DNA of 64,000 nucleotides from JBJXFK01 sp046155505. GTDB taxonomy: Bacteria; Planctomycetota; Phycisphaerae; UBA1845; Fen-1342. The notes beneath the pieces were generated by a model. It was given only the letters and a program-made list of their open reading frames with translations. It did no database searches and was not told where the DNA came from. This document shows, in pieces, positions 34,401 to 41,381 of this stretch. The stretch covers positions 16,261 to 80,260 of the forward strand of contig JBJXFK010000060.1 of NCBI GenBank assembly GCA_046155505.1. The letters are read 5' to 3'. The position numbers and the translations under genes were made by a program. Position 1 is the first letter of the stretch. The number at the start of each line of letters is the position of its first letter.

Positions 34401-35085
34401 CCAGCAGGATCCCGAGCCGTGCCCGACCGAGCTGGCGCAGTTCACGTTCACCGGCACAGTGTTCGAGTTGTTCAACCAGAACAATCGGCCTGCTCCGTGG
34501 AATCAGGTGCAGATCGGCATGCCGTTCACGCTGACCTATTGGTTCGCGCGCTTCACGGCTGACCAGAACGCCGATCCGTTCAACGGCGACTATCCGAGCA
34601 TCGTGTACTACCAGATGCAGGTCGGACCGGTCGTCTCGAACGGAGCACTGATCCCCGGCTCGACGCTGATCCAGAACAACAGCGGTCTGGTTGTGGCACC
34701 GGCGCGCTATGTGGCGTCGTTCCAGTTCAACAGTCCGCCGATACCGGGTCCGGTCTCGGCGCGGCTGTCGCTGGTAGATCCGACGTCGACGGTGTGGGTC
34801 AATGAAGGTCTCATGCCGATCGACGAATTGCCGCTGTGCGATGACATCACGCTTGCGGCGTTTGCGCAGCGTGAGTTCAACATCGCGGTGACGCTGCCGA
34901 TCCAAAGCTGGCGGATCCAGTGCATGGTCACTGGGTTCTCGTGTACCGATTGTGCACCGCCGACGCCGGGTCCCGACCCGGCCACGGCCCGCCCGGAGGC
35001 ACCCTCGGATCAACTCGGCGGATCGAAGAAGGTGTCAAATGAAGAGGGATCTTCGCCGATGCCGGTGCGTCGGAGGAACCCATAG
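28438..35085 (+). CDS. Giant exported PEP-CTERM/RTX fusion protein, 2215 residues
   Basis: Two proteins joined in one frame. Residues 1-200 form a complete PEP-CTERM protein: a signal peptide, a beta domain, PEP at 173-175, a hydrophobic segment and the basic end MRRRGR. A repeat-like stretch (about 200-230) follows, then a second signal-like hydrophobic segment GLAVLALVAAIPNVADA. Next come a helical region (about 340-720) and more than 30 RTX-type calcium-binding units (GGDGNDLLFGGGGDD), then eighteen 18-residue FGNxGxD units. After 1780 are a SdrD/CNA-B-like domain (GVTVTCGPNNAVTDADGIY), a cysteine-rich region and a final beta domain. GAGGAG precedes the ATG. It is probably surface or matrix located. 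Confidence 0.8.
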   Translation: MKNPWKGAICGCALATAAATAGEIPVLQSGGSEPLVHSIVAPTDGTWIVMDELMTVNSFYAGIFTYTSATPLQLDLTDLFVVSDRNQVYLDFAFLGVTPAVIDWQALFPAVGPFDDAPYTMNPAVAWTRPEFSKQSFIVPAGTHTLTFRNIHIPLDQFGNPFPDGTAAFRLTPEPSTAAMLGCAAAMLFGMRRRGRSEKPSLTVGSRKEASAVSVHDVPRHSRSGFGFGSGLAVLALVAAIPNVADAAPCGPFNAAVTGSTLQIDLTTGDDEVRVALQLGNPAIVEVFTPASSVTPSCTFSSISTPFSAITVIADMGDDLVVIDDSNGIVSNSFTLSIDGGDGADTVLAGIELDVTPLASALSMISTLQQAQNAVNAALALLDNGNTGCSSAYCLSLNMATVVKNAGNDVVKPTAEYVRDMQPDIVQPAGDAIAKSYDRIRTYLQTFMQQDVLNATAEAETFVANVEIAVDEFELLIPMANDLLGRATTLYERASRLDLNAQNQDAISVFINTINSHTTTIQELGDLCPEDPEPVETDFNEDNQDPSGLSVFCAEVERRIEALEAINDNVETNVDNVEATGDQYEADGDAMEMAGDAVGDDENPTSDAAQIESQGDGLVLTGDNMVLTGEALQADWESWIEAKELLLDTAGANVHARGFADVDGAAITLEAQAQADLEAVADAIRADAEQIVADIVALSLAAAPLIRDDLNLIPFAGGGGGTCPVTPTHTVNGGIGTDLLIGTTGSDLLDGGDGADLLVGAGGADQLRGGDGNDLLFGGGGDDDMNGGADVDVIIGNAGNDCMFGGGGQTLTAGTLTVDVGDIFVGLDGNDTMSDGDDTSDSLSEIDFAFGGAGNDFIRMAHGGTMAVGTFSFQFGNLVLGNAGDDDIGTMDGLDVIFGGTDADTIATEKGAQLTIGSGSSQFRLELGDLIFGGTGTDTIDSDIATVDPNADPNDPRPDDDIDVVFGGDDNDTINGYGGGLLSIGSVSNPDFELLLGNLIFGGDGDDEINTLDGIDVIFGGNDADTITTNKGDQLTIGSGSNQFRLGLGDLIFGRDGDDVIHSDDSVEDPNADPNDPRPDDDIDVVFGGNGADEIHGYGGALLSIGDVNDPDFELELGNVIFGGDQNDTIDTLEGIDVIFGGEGDDTVAAGKGYLLNVNDDFKANIGDLIFGQNGNDTLHGDAEDPADDASEDGIDVIFGGTGDDGIYSGTGGTIEVPDQNFCLLFGNVLFGGPGDDTIRCDYLNWDSNAPLGGIDVVLGRTGNDTIEGAEGSLIIIGDITSGQAIVIGFGNVLFGGADNDNIFGADGTDICTGASDDLDDLISDLGLDDLGGAADLIFCGSGDDTAEAYAGIDLVFGSDGMDNLSGAHGGFFIVPINGVPVPIALGNIMFGGDDDDIIDSLGRLLLPTVPPIEIDLLFGNRCDDTISAGDGLNLVFGNKDDDTITAGDGINILFGNNGEDGVSAGTGLNVCFGNRENDIVTAGDGINVLFGNRGNDTVSGNIGLNVLFGNKGNDIVQAGTGLAILFGNSGVDTVTGGAGLSICFGNRQNDVVSGGNGLCVLFGNPGDDSVTGANGLSVVFGNAGHDIVGAGAGLAVLFGNAGDDRVAAGPGLSVQFGNRDNDIIRAGGGLLVGFGNREDDVLVGAGGLNLAFGNAGSDQFFGGGGVNITFGNREGDIIRGGGSTDFLFGNRDNDQISGAGAKDFIFGNRGDDSLVSDGTGDFVFGNRGNDTVRSGGDGSDKDYLFGNRGNDSMFGCSNADKLFGGRGSDSKDRNDCNGLSLSAPSRGEVRGMVLIDVDGDLIGDMPHAGVTVTCGPNNAVTDADGIYRIAYLPVGSHNLSQAVPSGYSQIAGPATNPINIGAMGIDLYLGEIFVNRENCFVAPDGFSCLGSSCQPAGAAECLPVRVCLVQRCPDTGEVCDEDTDCPCNDCVPSFTIDECACVDPQTGCYIDLSQATGIACAGQCVTNDGTLAPCELVQIGDCYECQCQQDPEPCPTELAQFTFTGTVFELFNQNNRPAPWNQVQIGMPFTLTYWFARFTADQNADPFNGDYPSIVYYQMQVGPVVSNGALIPGSTLIQNNSGLVVAPARYVASFQFNSPPIPGPVSARLSLVDPTSTVWVNEGLMPIDELPLCDDITLAAFAQREFNIAVTLPIQSWRIQCMVTGFSCTDCAPPTPGPDPATARPEAPSDQLGGSKKVSNEEGSSPMPVRRRNP
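29030..29130. repeat. Repeat-like DNA at the seam of the PEP-CTERM and RTX parts
   Basis: CCCTCCCTAACGGTCGGGTC is followed by TCACTCGCGCTCCGGGTTCG and GATTCGGG, matching the Planctomycetota-style repeat of this window (GCTCGCTTGCGCTCGGGGTTCGGAT at 22143 and 19580). It is read through in frame between two proteins that look independently complete. Confidence 0.6.
31183..31908. repeat. 363-base tandem duplication within the RTX region
   Basis: Two copies of a 121-codon unit, starting at 31183 (IGSGSSQFRLELGDLIFGG) and 31546 (IGSGSNQFRLGLGDLIFGR). Both contain DPNADPNDPRPDDDIDVVFG and a GYGG(G/A)LLSIG segment. Confidence 0.85.
32736..33715. repeat. Array of eighteen 18-residue FGN repeats
   Basis: 54-base units encoding the pattern xxLFGNxGxDxVxxGxGL, an RTX variant with Phe-Gly-Asn in place of the usual Gly-Gly. 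DNA identity between units is moderate, so the array is old or under selection. Confidence 0.85.
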
Positions 35086-35146
35086 TCGTTGATGGCGGAT
35101 CGCCATTCGCGACTCGCGCGATGAGATGATCGCGTGATTGCGAACT

Positions 35147-35188
35147 CGAACGGCTCGGTTGCGCAAGCGATCGGGCCGTTCGGTTTGT
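35147..35188 (+). terminator. Putative terminator after the giant gene
   Basis: CGAACGGC (35147-35154) pairs with GCCGTTCG (35175-35182) and is followed by GTTTGTTGGG, about 60 bases past the stop at 35085. The T tract is imperfect. Confidence 0.45.
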
Positions 35189-35364
35189 TGGGTGTTGCGT
35201 GTTGTTTTCTGTTTGCCGCGTCTGATGTGCTCGGCGCAGTGACGTGCGAGCGACAGGACCGCTGAGGGCCGCGGTGCTCAATTTCGAATTCCTGTTCACG
35301 CGTAATCGCGCGTAACATCTAGGCGAGTAAGGTCGAACCAAAGTGATCCGCATTTGGAGTTGAT

Positions 35365-36981
35365 GTGCAATCCGGCGATCTGGCCATCATCGGCGCACGA
35401 CTCTGGGGCGTTGACGACGCCCGCCGCGGCGCGACGGCGCTGCTGGTACGAAATGGCGTGATCGAATCGATCGGCTCCGATGCAGAAATTCTGGCTGCGC
35501 GTCCGCGCGGCATGGCGACCATCGACGCTGGCGGGCGTAGCGTGATACCCGGCATCGTCGATTCGCACATTCACCTCATCCCAGGCGGGCTGCTGCTGTC
35601 GCAACTCGACCTGCGTGCGACGCCCAGTCGCGTCGCGTTCATGGATGCGATCATCGCTTGCGCCGGCGCGCTGCAACCGGGCGAATGGCTGCTCGGCGGA
35701 AACTGGAGCACCGAGTCGTGGCCGGACGTGTCGCCGCCGCGTCGTGATTGGATCGATGCTCAGACGCCGAACACGCCGATCTATTTGACGCGCACCGACC
35801 TGCATCAGGCATTCGTCAACAGCGCCGCGCTCGCACTCGCCGGCATCGATCGCCACGGCCCGCGCGACCCCGATGGCGGCGAGATCGAACGCGACTCCGC
35901 GACCGGCGAACCGACCGGCATCTTGAAAGACGCGGCGATGCAGCTTGTCGCCGCGCGCATCCCGACGCCCACCGAAGCTCAGATTGACGCGGCCCTGACC
36001 GACTCAATGCGCTACTTGAATCGCTTTGGCATCACCGGCGCGCACGACATGGCCCTGCCCGCGCACGCGGCAGCGTACGCCCGCGCGCACGCGGCGGGTC
36101 GACTGTCGCTGCGCATTCACGCCTACTGGATGCAGCCCGATTGGGACGCCTGCCACAACGATGTTCGGCACTTTCCCGTCCACGATGACTGGCTGCGCAT
36201 CGCGGGTTTCAAGGCTTTCATGGATGGTTCGCTGGGCAGCCGCACGGCACTGATGCGCGAGCCGTATGCAGACGCGACCGATTCGTCGCGTCATCCGCGC
36301 GGCCTGCCGATGGACGAAGCGCATCCGTGGCAGAAACTAGCCGGCAAAGTCGACCGTGCCGACGCGGCAGGTTTCCAATGCGCGGTGCATGCCATCGGCG
36401 ACGAGGCCAATCACCAACTTCTGAACGCGTACGCCACGATCGGGCTTGAGCGAGTCGCCGCGCGCCAACATCGCGTCGAGCACGCGCAGCACCTGTTGCG
36501 CGAGGACATCGTCCGATTCGCACAGCTCGGCGTGATTGTGTCGATGCAGCCGCTGCACAAGCATGACGACGGCTTTTGGGCCGACGCGGCGATCGGCACC
36601 GAACGTGCGAAATCGACGTACGCGTTTCGCACGCTGCTCGAAAGCGGCGCACGGCTCATCTTCGGCAGCGATTGGCCGGTCGCATCGCCCGACCCGTGGT
36701 CCGCGATGCGCACGGCGGTCACCGGCATCGTCGCTGACGGGCGCATGTGGCAGCCGCAGGAATCGATTTCGTTTGATGCGGCGATGCGGGCCTACACACG
36801 CGCGCCGGCGCTGGTCGAAGGGGCCGGTGCGTCGCGTGGTTTCACCGGCATCGGAGCGTTGGCTGATCTGGCGATTGTCACGCACGATTTGTCTGCCGTG
36901 GTGGCGACGCAACTCGCCGACGTGCGGGTGACGCATACAATCGTCTGTGGAGCAGTGGTCTACGAGGCTCAATCGCCCTAA
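35365..36981 (+). CDS. Amidohydrolase of the YtcJ type (Amidohydro_3)
   Basis: A 538-residue cytoplasmic metal-dependent hydrolase. The first metal pair is in GIVDSHIHLIPGG, a Lys-containing segment is FKAFMDGSLGSRTALM, then CAVHAIGDEANHQLL and RVEHAQHLL hold the His ligands and IFGSDWPVASPDP the final Asp. YtcJ-like enzymes act on formamides or related amides; the substrate is not predictable. The start is a GTG at 35365 with TTTGGAG upstream. The small gene at 36997 follows 15 bases later and may be co-transcribed. Confidence 0.9.
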   Translation: MQSGDLAIIGARLWGVDDARRGATALLVRNGVIESIGSDAEILAARPRGMATIDAGGRSVIPGIVDSHIHLIPGGLLLSQLDLRATPSRVAFMDAIIACAGALQPGEWLLGGNWSTESWPDVSPPRRDWIDAQTPNTPIYLTRTDLHQAFVNSAALALAGIDRHGPRDPDGGEIERDSATGEPTGILKDAAMQLVAARIPTPTEAQIDAALTDSMRYLNRFGITGAHDMALPAHAAAYARAHAAGRLSLRIHAYWMQPDWDACHNDVRHFPVHDDWLRIAGFKAFMDGSLGSRTALMREPYADATDSSRHPRGLPMDEAHPWQKLAGKVDRADAAGFQCAVHAIGDEANHQLLNAYATIGLERVAARQHRVEHAQHLLREDIVRFAQLGVIVSMQPLHKHDDGFWADAAIGTERAKSTYAFRTLLESGARLIFGSDWPVASPDPWSAMRTAVTGIVADGRMWQPQESISFDAAMRAYTRAPALVEGAGASRGFTGIGALADLAIVTHDLSAVVATQLADVRVTHTIVCGAVVYEAQSP

Positions 36982-36996
36982 CGGAGGTATGAGCGC

Positions 36997-37275
36997 ATGA
37001 ACGCGATGCTTGGAAAATCGGCGCTGCTCCTGTGCGGCGTCGCGCCGGCGGGGATCGGTTTTGCACAAGTATTCTGCTGAGGTCATCCGCTCGCGTGGCT
37101 CGGTCCGAGCCTCATGATGACCGGCGGTCCGGCGGCTCTAATGTTCGTTGGTTGGGCGTGGCAGCGAGCCACGGATCGACTATTCCTGGTGGGCGCGGGT
37201 GCGATCGCCGTGCTGGAAACGGTGCTGGTTGCCGCGATGCTCATCTTCGCCGTGCTGGACGCGACGGTAGCGTAA
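36997..37275 (+). CDS. Small membrane protein interrupted by an in-frame TGA (possible selenoprotein or nonsense mutation)
   Basis: An ATG at 36997 after ACGGAGG opens a frame of 27 codons to a TGA at 37078-37080 (context QVFC then TGA). The same frame continues for 64 codons (GHPLAWLGPSLMMTGG and two hydrophobic helices) to TAA at 37273. Read through, this gives a 92-residue protein with three membrane segments. The TGA is followed by GGTCAT, which pairs with ATGACC at 37117, and an inner stem GGCTC/GAGCC around a GGTCC loop 21 bases after the TGA. This fits published rules for bacterial SECIS hairpins (a G in the first two loop bases, 16-37 bases from UGA). A simple nonsense mutation or sequencing error is equally possible; no selA, selB, selC or selD is in the window. 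Confidence 0.5.
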
Positions 37276-37280
37276 GTGCA

Positions 37281-38315
37281 TCAACCGGCGCGCGAAACGG
37301 TTGTCTCGCGTTTGAGTTCGAGCGGCCACTCGCCGCCGTCACTGTCGGTGAGCCAGACCTGGTTTCGGCCGTTTTCCTTGGCCTTGTAGAGCATGGCGTC
37401 TGCGTCGGCGATGAGGTCATCGACCACGCTGTGTCGCGCGTGACGACTCCCGACGCCGATGCTGATCGTTACCGGAATGATCTTGTCTTCAAACTTGATC
37501 ACCCGCGCTTCAACGTTGGCACGAAGTTGCTCGGCGATTTCGCCGGCCTGCGCGAGCGGGCAGTGCGGGAACACGACGCAGAATTCTTCGCCGCCGAAGC
37601 GTCCGGGTCCGTCGCAGCCGCGGATGGACGTGCGCACGACGTCCGCGACTTCGCGCAGGACGGCGTCTCCGCCGGCGTGGCCGTATTTGTCGTTGACGCC
37701 TTTGAAGCGATCTACATCGAGCATGAGCAGACTGAGCGGGCTGACCGGGCTCCACTGCTTGTCCCACGCCTGATTGATGCGGTCGAACAGGCTGCGCCGG
37801 TTGGGCAGGCGCGTGAGCGTGTCGGTGTGAGCCAGGTCGTGAAGCTTTTGGTTGAGCGTGGCCATTTCGAGATTGTTCTTGTGCAGCTCGAGCTGCCGCT
37901 TCCAAAGCTGCTGCTGAAGTTCGAGAATGCGTTCGCCGGCGCGCAGGCGGGCGAGTAATTCCTGAAAGTGATACGGTTTGGTGAGGTAATCGTCGGCACC
38001 GGCTTCGAGGCCGGCGACGACCTGTTCCTTACCGGCGCGCGCGGTGAGCAGCACGAAGTACACGAACGAAAGGCCGTTAAGCGCGCTGATCTCGCGCACC
38101 GCGCGGCAGACTTCGATCCCGTCCATCTCCGGCATTTCCCAGTCGGCGATGACCAGGCATGCGCCTTCGCGCTGGATGGCCTCGAGCGCTTCGCGCCCGT
38201 TCTCGCAGCCGACGACGCTGTAGCCGGCCCGTTCGAGCTGCTTGCTGAGCAGCTTGAGCGCATCGCGGTCGTCATCCGCGAGAATGATCCGCCGACGTTC
38301 TGACTGCACGAACAT
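37281..38315 (-). CDS. Response regulator with GGDEF diguanylate cyclase output
   Basis: 344 residues: an N-terminal receiver (about 7-125) with the acceptor Asp in VIADWEMPEMDG and the Lys in YLTKPYHF, a helical linker (130-165), and a GGDEF domain whose active loop is GGEEF with the product-inhibition site RGCD five residues before. It should make cyclic di-GMP when phosphorylated and be feedback-inhibited. The ATG at 38315 has AGAGG upstream. It is convergent with the TGA-interrupted gene, only five bases from its end. Confidence 0.92.
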   Translation of the reverse strand: MFVQSERRRIILADDDRDALKLLSKQLERAGYSVVGCENGREALEAIQREGACLVIADWEMPEMDGIEVCRAVREISALNGLSFVYFVLLTARAGKEQVVAGLEAGADDYLTKPYHFQELLARLRAGERILELQQQLWKRQLELHKNNLEMATLNQKLHDLAHTDTLTRLPNRRSLFDRINQAWDKQWSPVSPLSLLMLDVDRFKGVNDKYGHAGGDAVLREVADVVRTSIRGCDGPGRFGGEEFCVVFPHCPLAQAGEIAEQLRANVEARVIKFEDKIIPVTISIGVGSRHARHSVVDDLIADADAMLYKAKENGRNQVWLTDSDGGEWPLELKRETTVSRAG

Positions 38316-38538
38316 GATGCCTCTGGGTTGGAGGAACGCGCGGGCCACCTGGCCGTTGCCTGTGTATCGTCAGTATGCGATACCCACGCGACTTGCCCGG
38401 AAGTCGTATGCGGCATAAGAAAGCGCTGATTCGCCGGAACTGCGCCGGAGCGCGCTTTGCCTTGGGGTTTCTCGGACGTTGGCGAAATAGAAAAAATACG
38501 AAAAGCACGTTCCTGGCAGAGATCGCGCGGAGTGTCAA

Positions 38539-40845
38539 TTGCCCTTGGACCGGGAAAACAAGGCCGCCGACCAACTCTGGCTGATTCCCAGCGAAGGAGT
38601 CGCGCGGACTGAGTGCGTGGCCGAAGTGGCGCTGCAACTGCGCACGATGCGGCCGCACGCGTTCACCGTCCCGGAAAAACTGATCGCGCACGCGCAGGTC
38701 GGGAGCGTGGTGCGCGTGCTCCACGGGCGCAATCGCCGCGCGACGATCGGTTGGATCGTGCGCATTTCCGACCGGCCGTGGGACACGACGCGGCGACCGA
38801 TCGACGAGGTGGTGACGGCGGATCGTCTGCTCGACGAGCGACTGGCGCAGCTCGCGCTGTGGATCAGCGATTACTACGCCTGCCCGCCGGGGTATGTGTG
38901 CGAGGCGATGGTGCCGGCGGCAATGCGGATCGAAAAAACGCGGCGCGTCTTGTGGGTGCGCGCGACGGCGGAGTTGCCGGACAAGCCGTTGCGTGGGAGT
39001 GCGGCGGTGCTGCACGCTGTGCTGTCGAGCGGCGAAGCGCTGCGCAAACGGGAGTTGCTGGCACTTGATGGCGCGACGCCCGGCGGTTTGCGGACGTTGA
39101 TCAAACGCGGACTGGCGGCGGTCGAGGAGCGACGCGAAGCCGTCGTAGACGAACCACCTGGACCGGAATCGGACGGCCTGTCGGCGGATTTTGCGCCTTC
39201 GCCGGAGGACCAGTATCAACTGACGAGCGGACAGGCGGCGGCGCTGGAAGCGATCCGCGGTGCGATCGCGCCGACCAGTGCGTTCGGCGTGCATGTGCTG
39301 TTCGGCGTGCCTGGCAGCGGCAAGACCGAGGTGTACGTTCGCGCGATTCGTACGGCGCTCGCAGCAGGACGGCAGGCGATCCTGCTGATCCCGGAAATCG
39401 CACTCGCCACGCAAATCGCGCAGCGACTCGCGCGGCGTTTTCCGCGGGCCGCGGTGCTGCACAGTCGCCTAAAGCCCAGCGAGCGGCTGCGACTGTTGAA
39501 GGCGATTGCGGCGGGCGAGATCGACGTGGTGGTCGGCACGCGCACGGCGGTGTTCGCACCGCTGCGACGTCTGGGACTGATCATTTGCGACGAAGAGCAG
39601 GAGAGCAGTTTCAAGAGCATCGCGTCGCCGTATTACCACGCACGCGATGCGGCGATCAAGCGGGCCCAAATCGAGGGCATTCCGGTAGTGCTCGGCAGCG
39701 CGACGCCATCGCTCGAAACCTGGCACAACGCGACGACCCTGCCGCACTATCGGCTGCTGCGGCTCGATGATCGCGTGCCGGGTGCGCGGTTCCCGGCGGC
39801 GCGGCGAATCGAGACGGGGCAACGCGAGCTCGGACAGACGACAACGCTGCTATCGCCGCAGTTGATCGAGGCCATTCGCGATTCGCTCGCCGCCGGCGAT
39901 CAGACGATTCTGCTGCACAATCGGCGCGGCTACGCCGTGCATTTGCGATGTGAGCAATGTGCGCTGGTCGTGCGCTGCGAGCGCTGCGGCTCGGCGCTGA
40001 TCGAGCATCGGGCTGACGCGGCGCTGAAGTGTCATCGCTGCGGGCGCAGCGAGCCGACGCGGACTACGTGTGGCGACGACTCGTGCGGCGGAACGCTGGA
40101 GCGGGTCGGGTCGGGCATTCAGAAGTTGGAAGAAGAGCTGAAATTCAACGTCCCGGCAGCGCGCGTGCTGAGGCTCGATTCGGACACGATGAAGCGGCGC
40201 GAGGACTACGCGGCGGCATTGCTGGCGTTCGAACGGCGCGAGGCGGACATTTTGCTGGGCACGCAGATGGTGGCCAAGGGATTGGATTTTCCAGGAGTGC
40301 GGCTGGTCGGTGTGCTCGATGCCGATTCGGCTTTGGCCCTGCCTGATTTTCGCGCCGCGGAGCGTGTGTTCCAACTCTTGATGCAGGTGGCGGGGCGGGC
40401 CGGGCGGCGCGAGGGCGAGTCGCTGGCGCTGATTCAGAGTGCGAGTGACCCGGAAGGGATCATCAGCGACGCGATGCGAATGGACTACGAGACGTTTGCC
40501 GCCAAGCAGCTTGTCACGCGGCGTGAGCAGGGCGATCCGCCGTTCGCGCGGCTGATTCGCGTTGTCGTCAGCGATGAAAAGCCAAGCGTCGCGCGCGACG
40601 CGGCGGCGGGCGTCGCCGATACGCTGCGGCGAATCGCGGGGCGAATTCACGCCGGGATTCGCGTGTCAAACGGCGAGCCGTGTGTGATCAAACGGCTGCG
40701 CGGACTCGCGCGGATGCAGGTGCTTGTGCATACGCCGCGCGACGCGAGCGGGACGAAGTTGCTGCGCGAGGCCGATGCGCAGCGGGCGTTTTTTGTGAAA
40801 GCCGAGCGGATCGCGGTGGATGTCGATCCGGTGGATATGCTGTGA
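38539..40845 (+). CDS. priA: Primosomal replication restart helicase PriA
   Basis: 768 residues, a normal length. PriA reloads the replisome at stalled forks. Motifs are the Walker A GVPGSGKTE, the DEEQ box (IICDEEQESS), SATPSLE, and the eight-cysteine zinc region CEQCALVVRCERCGS...CHRCG...C...C between helicase motifs IV and V, followed by GTQMVAKGLDFPGV and QVAGRAGR. The N-terminal DNA-binding domain starts at about 10. No ATG fits; TTG at 38539 follows GGAG at six bases and is taken as start. Confidence 0.92.
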   Translation: MPLDRENKAADQLWLIPSEGVARTECVAEVALQLRTMRPHAFTVPEKLIAHAQVGSVVRVLHGRNRRATIGWIVRISDRPWDTTRRPIDEVVTADRLLDERLAQLALWISDYYACPPGYVCEAMVPAAMRIEKTRRVLWVRATAELPDKPLRGSAAVLHAVLSSGEALRKRELLALDGATPGGLRTLIKRGLAAVEERREAVVDEPPGPESDGLSADFAPSPEDQYQLTSGQAAALEAIRGAIAPTSAFGVHVLFGVPGSGKTEVYVRAIRTALAAGRQAILLIPEIALATQIAQRLARRFPRAAVLHSRLKPSERLRLLKAIAAGEIDVVVGTRTAVFAPLRRLGLIICDEEQESSFKSIASPYYHARDAAIKRAQIEGIPVVLGSATPSLETWHNATTLPHYRLLRLDDRVPGARFPAARRIETGQRELGQTTTLLSPQLIEAIRDSLAAGDQTILLHNRRGYAVHLRCEQCALVVRCERCGSALIEHRADAALKCHRCGRSEPTRTTCGDDSCGGTLERVGSGIQKLEEELKFNVPAARVLRLDSDTMKRREDYAAALLAFERREADILLGTQMVAKGLDFPGVRLVGVLDADSALALPDFRAAERVFQLLMQVAGRAGRREGESLALIQSASDPEGIISDAMRMDYETFAAKQLVTRREQGDPPFARLIRVVVSDEKPSVARDAAAGVADTLRRIAGRIHAGIRVSNGEPCVIKRLRGLARMQVLVHTPRDASGTKLLREADAQRAFFVKAERIAVDVDPVDML

Positions 40846-40884
40846 TTTGGCTATCGCAACTCGTGATCTGGTGGACCACGCGTG

Positions 40885-41364
40885 ATGCTCGCATTGCTGG
40901 TGCTCCTGACGATCTTGTGGATCGCGCACCTCCGTTGGCTGTATTTGGAGTGGCGCGAGTACTCGTGGTACCGGTCGAACGGGGTCTGGATGATTCCGCT
41001 TATCGCGGGATCCGCGGTCGGCATCACGGTCGCGATTCTCGCGTTCCGTGAGGTTTGTAGCTTGGTTCGGCCACCGGCACTCGGGGCATTACACGCACCA
41101 GAGGCTCCGCTCATATTGGGTTGTGCATACTGGGCCATTGTGACATGCATTAGTTACGTCTGGGTCCAAGTGAAACTGGCGCGCATTCCTGACGAGCGAC
41201 GCTGTCCGAAGTGCGGCTATTGCCTCGATGGAGCGTCCGATATCGGCGGATTCCTGCGCTGTTCGGAGTGCGGCAAGTCGACGAGTGTCGCGAAGATCGA
41301 GAAGCTACGCAGCCATCGGCTGCTCATGTCCAAATTGGCTCGGTTGTTCTGGAAGTTCGACTAG
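40885..41364 (+). CDS. Membrane protein with C-terminal zinc ribbon, 159 residues
   Basis: Three membrane helices (about 2-22, 35-55 and 75-98) followed by a ribbon CPKCGYCLDGA...CSECGKS, another of the Planctomycetota zinc-ribbon membrane proteins like the one at 13773. The ATG at 40885 directly follows an in-frame GTG. It is 39 bases downstream of priA and convergent with the sigma-54 activator. Function unknown. Confidence 0.65.
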   Translation: MLALLVLLTILWIAHLRWLYLEWREYSWYRSNGVWMIPLIAGSAVGITVAILAFREVCSLVRPPALGALHAPEAPLILGCAYWAIVTCISYVWVQVKLARIPDERRCPKCGYCLDGASDIGGFLRCSECGKSTSVAKIEKLRSHRLLMSKLARLFWKFD

Positions 41365-41381
41365 ATCGAGTCGCGTTCTAC

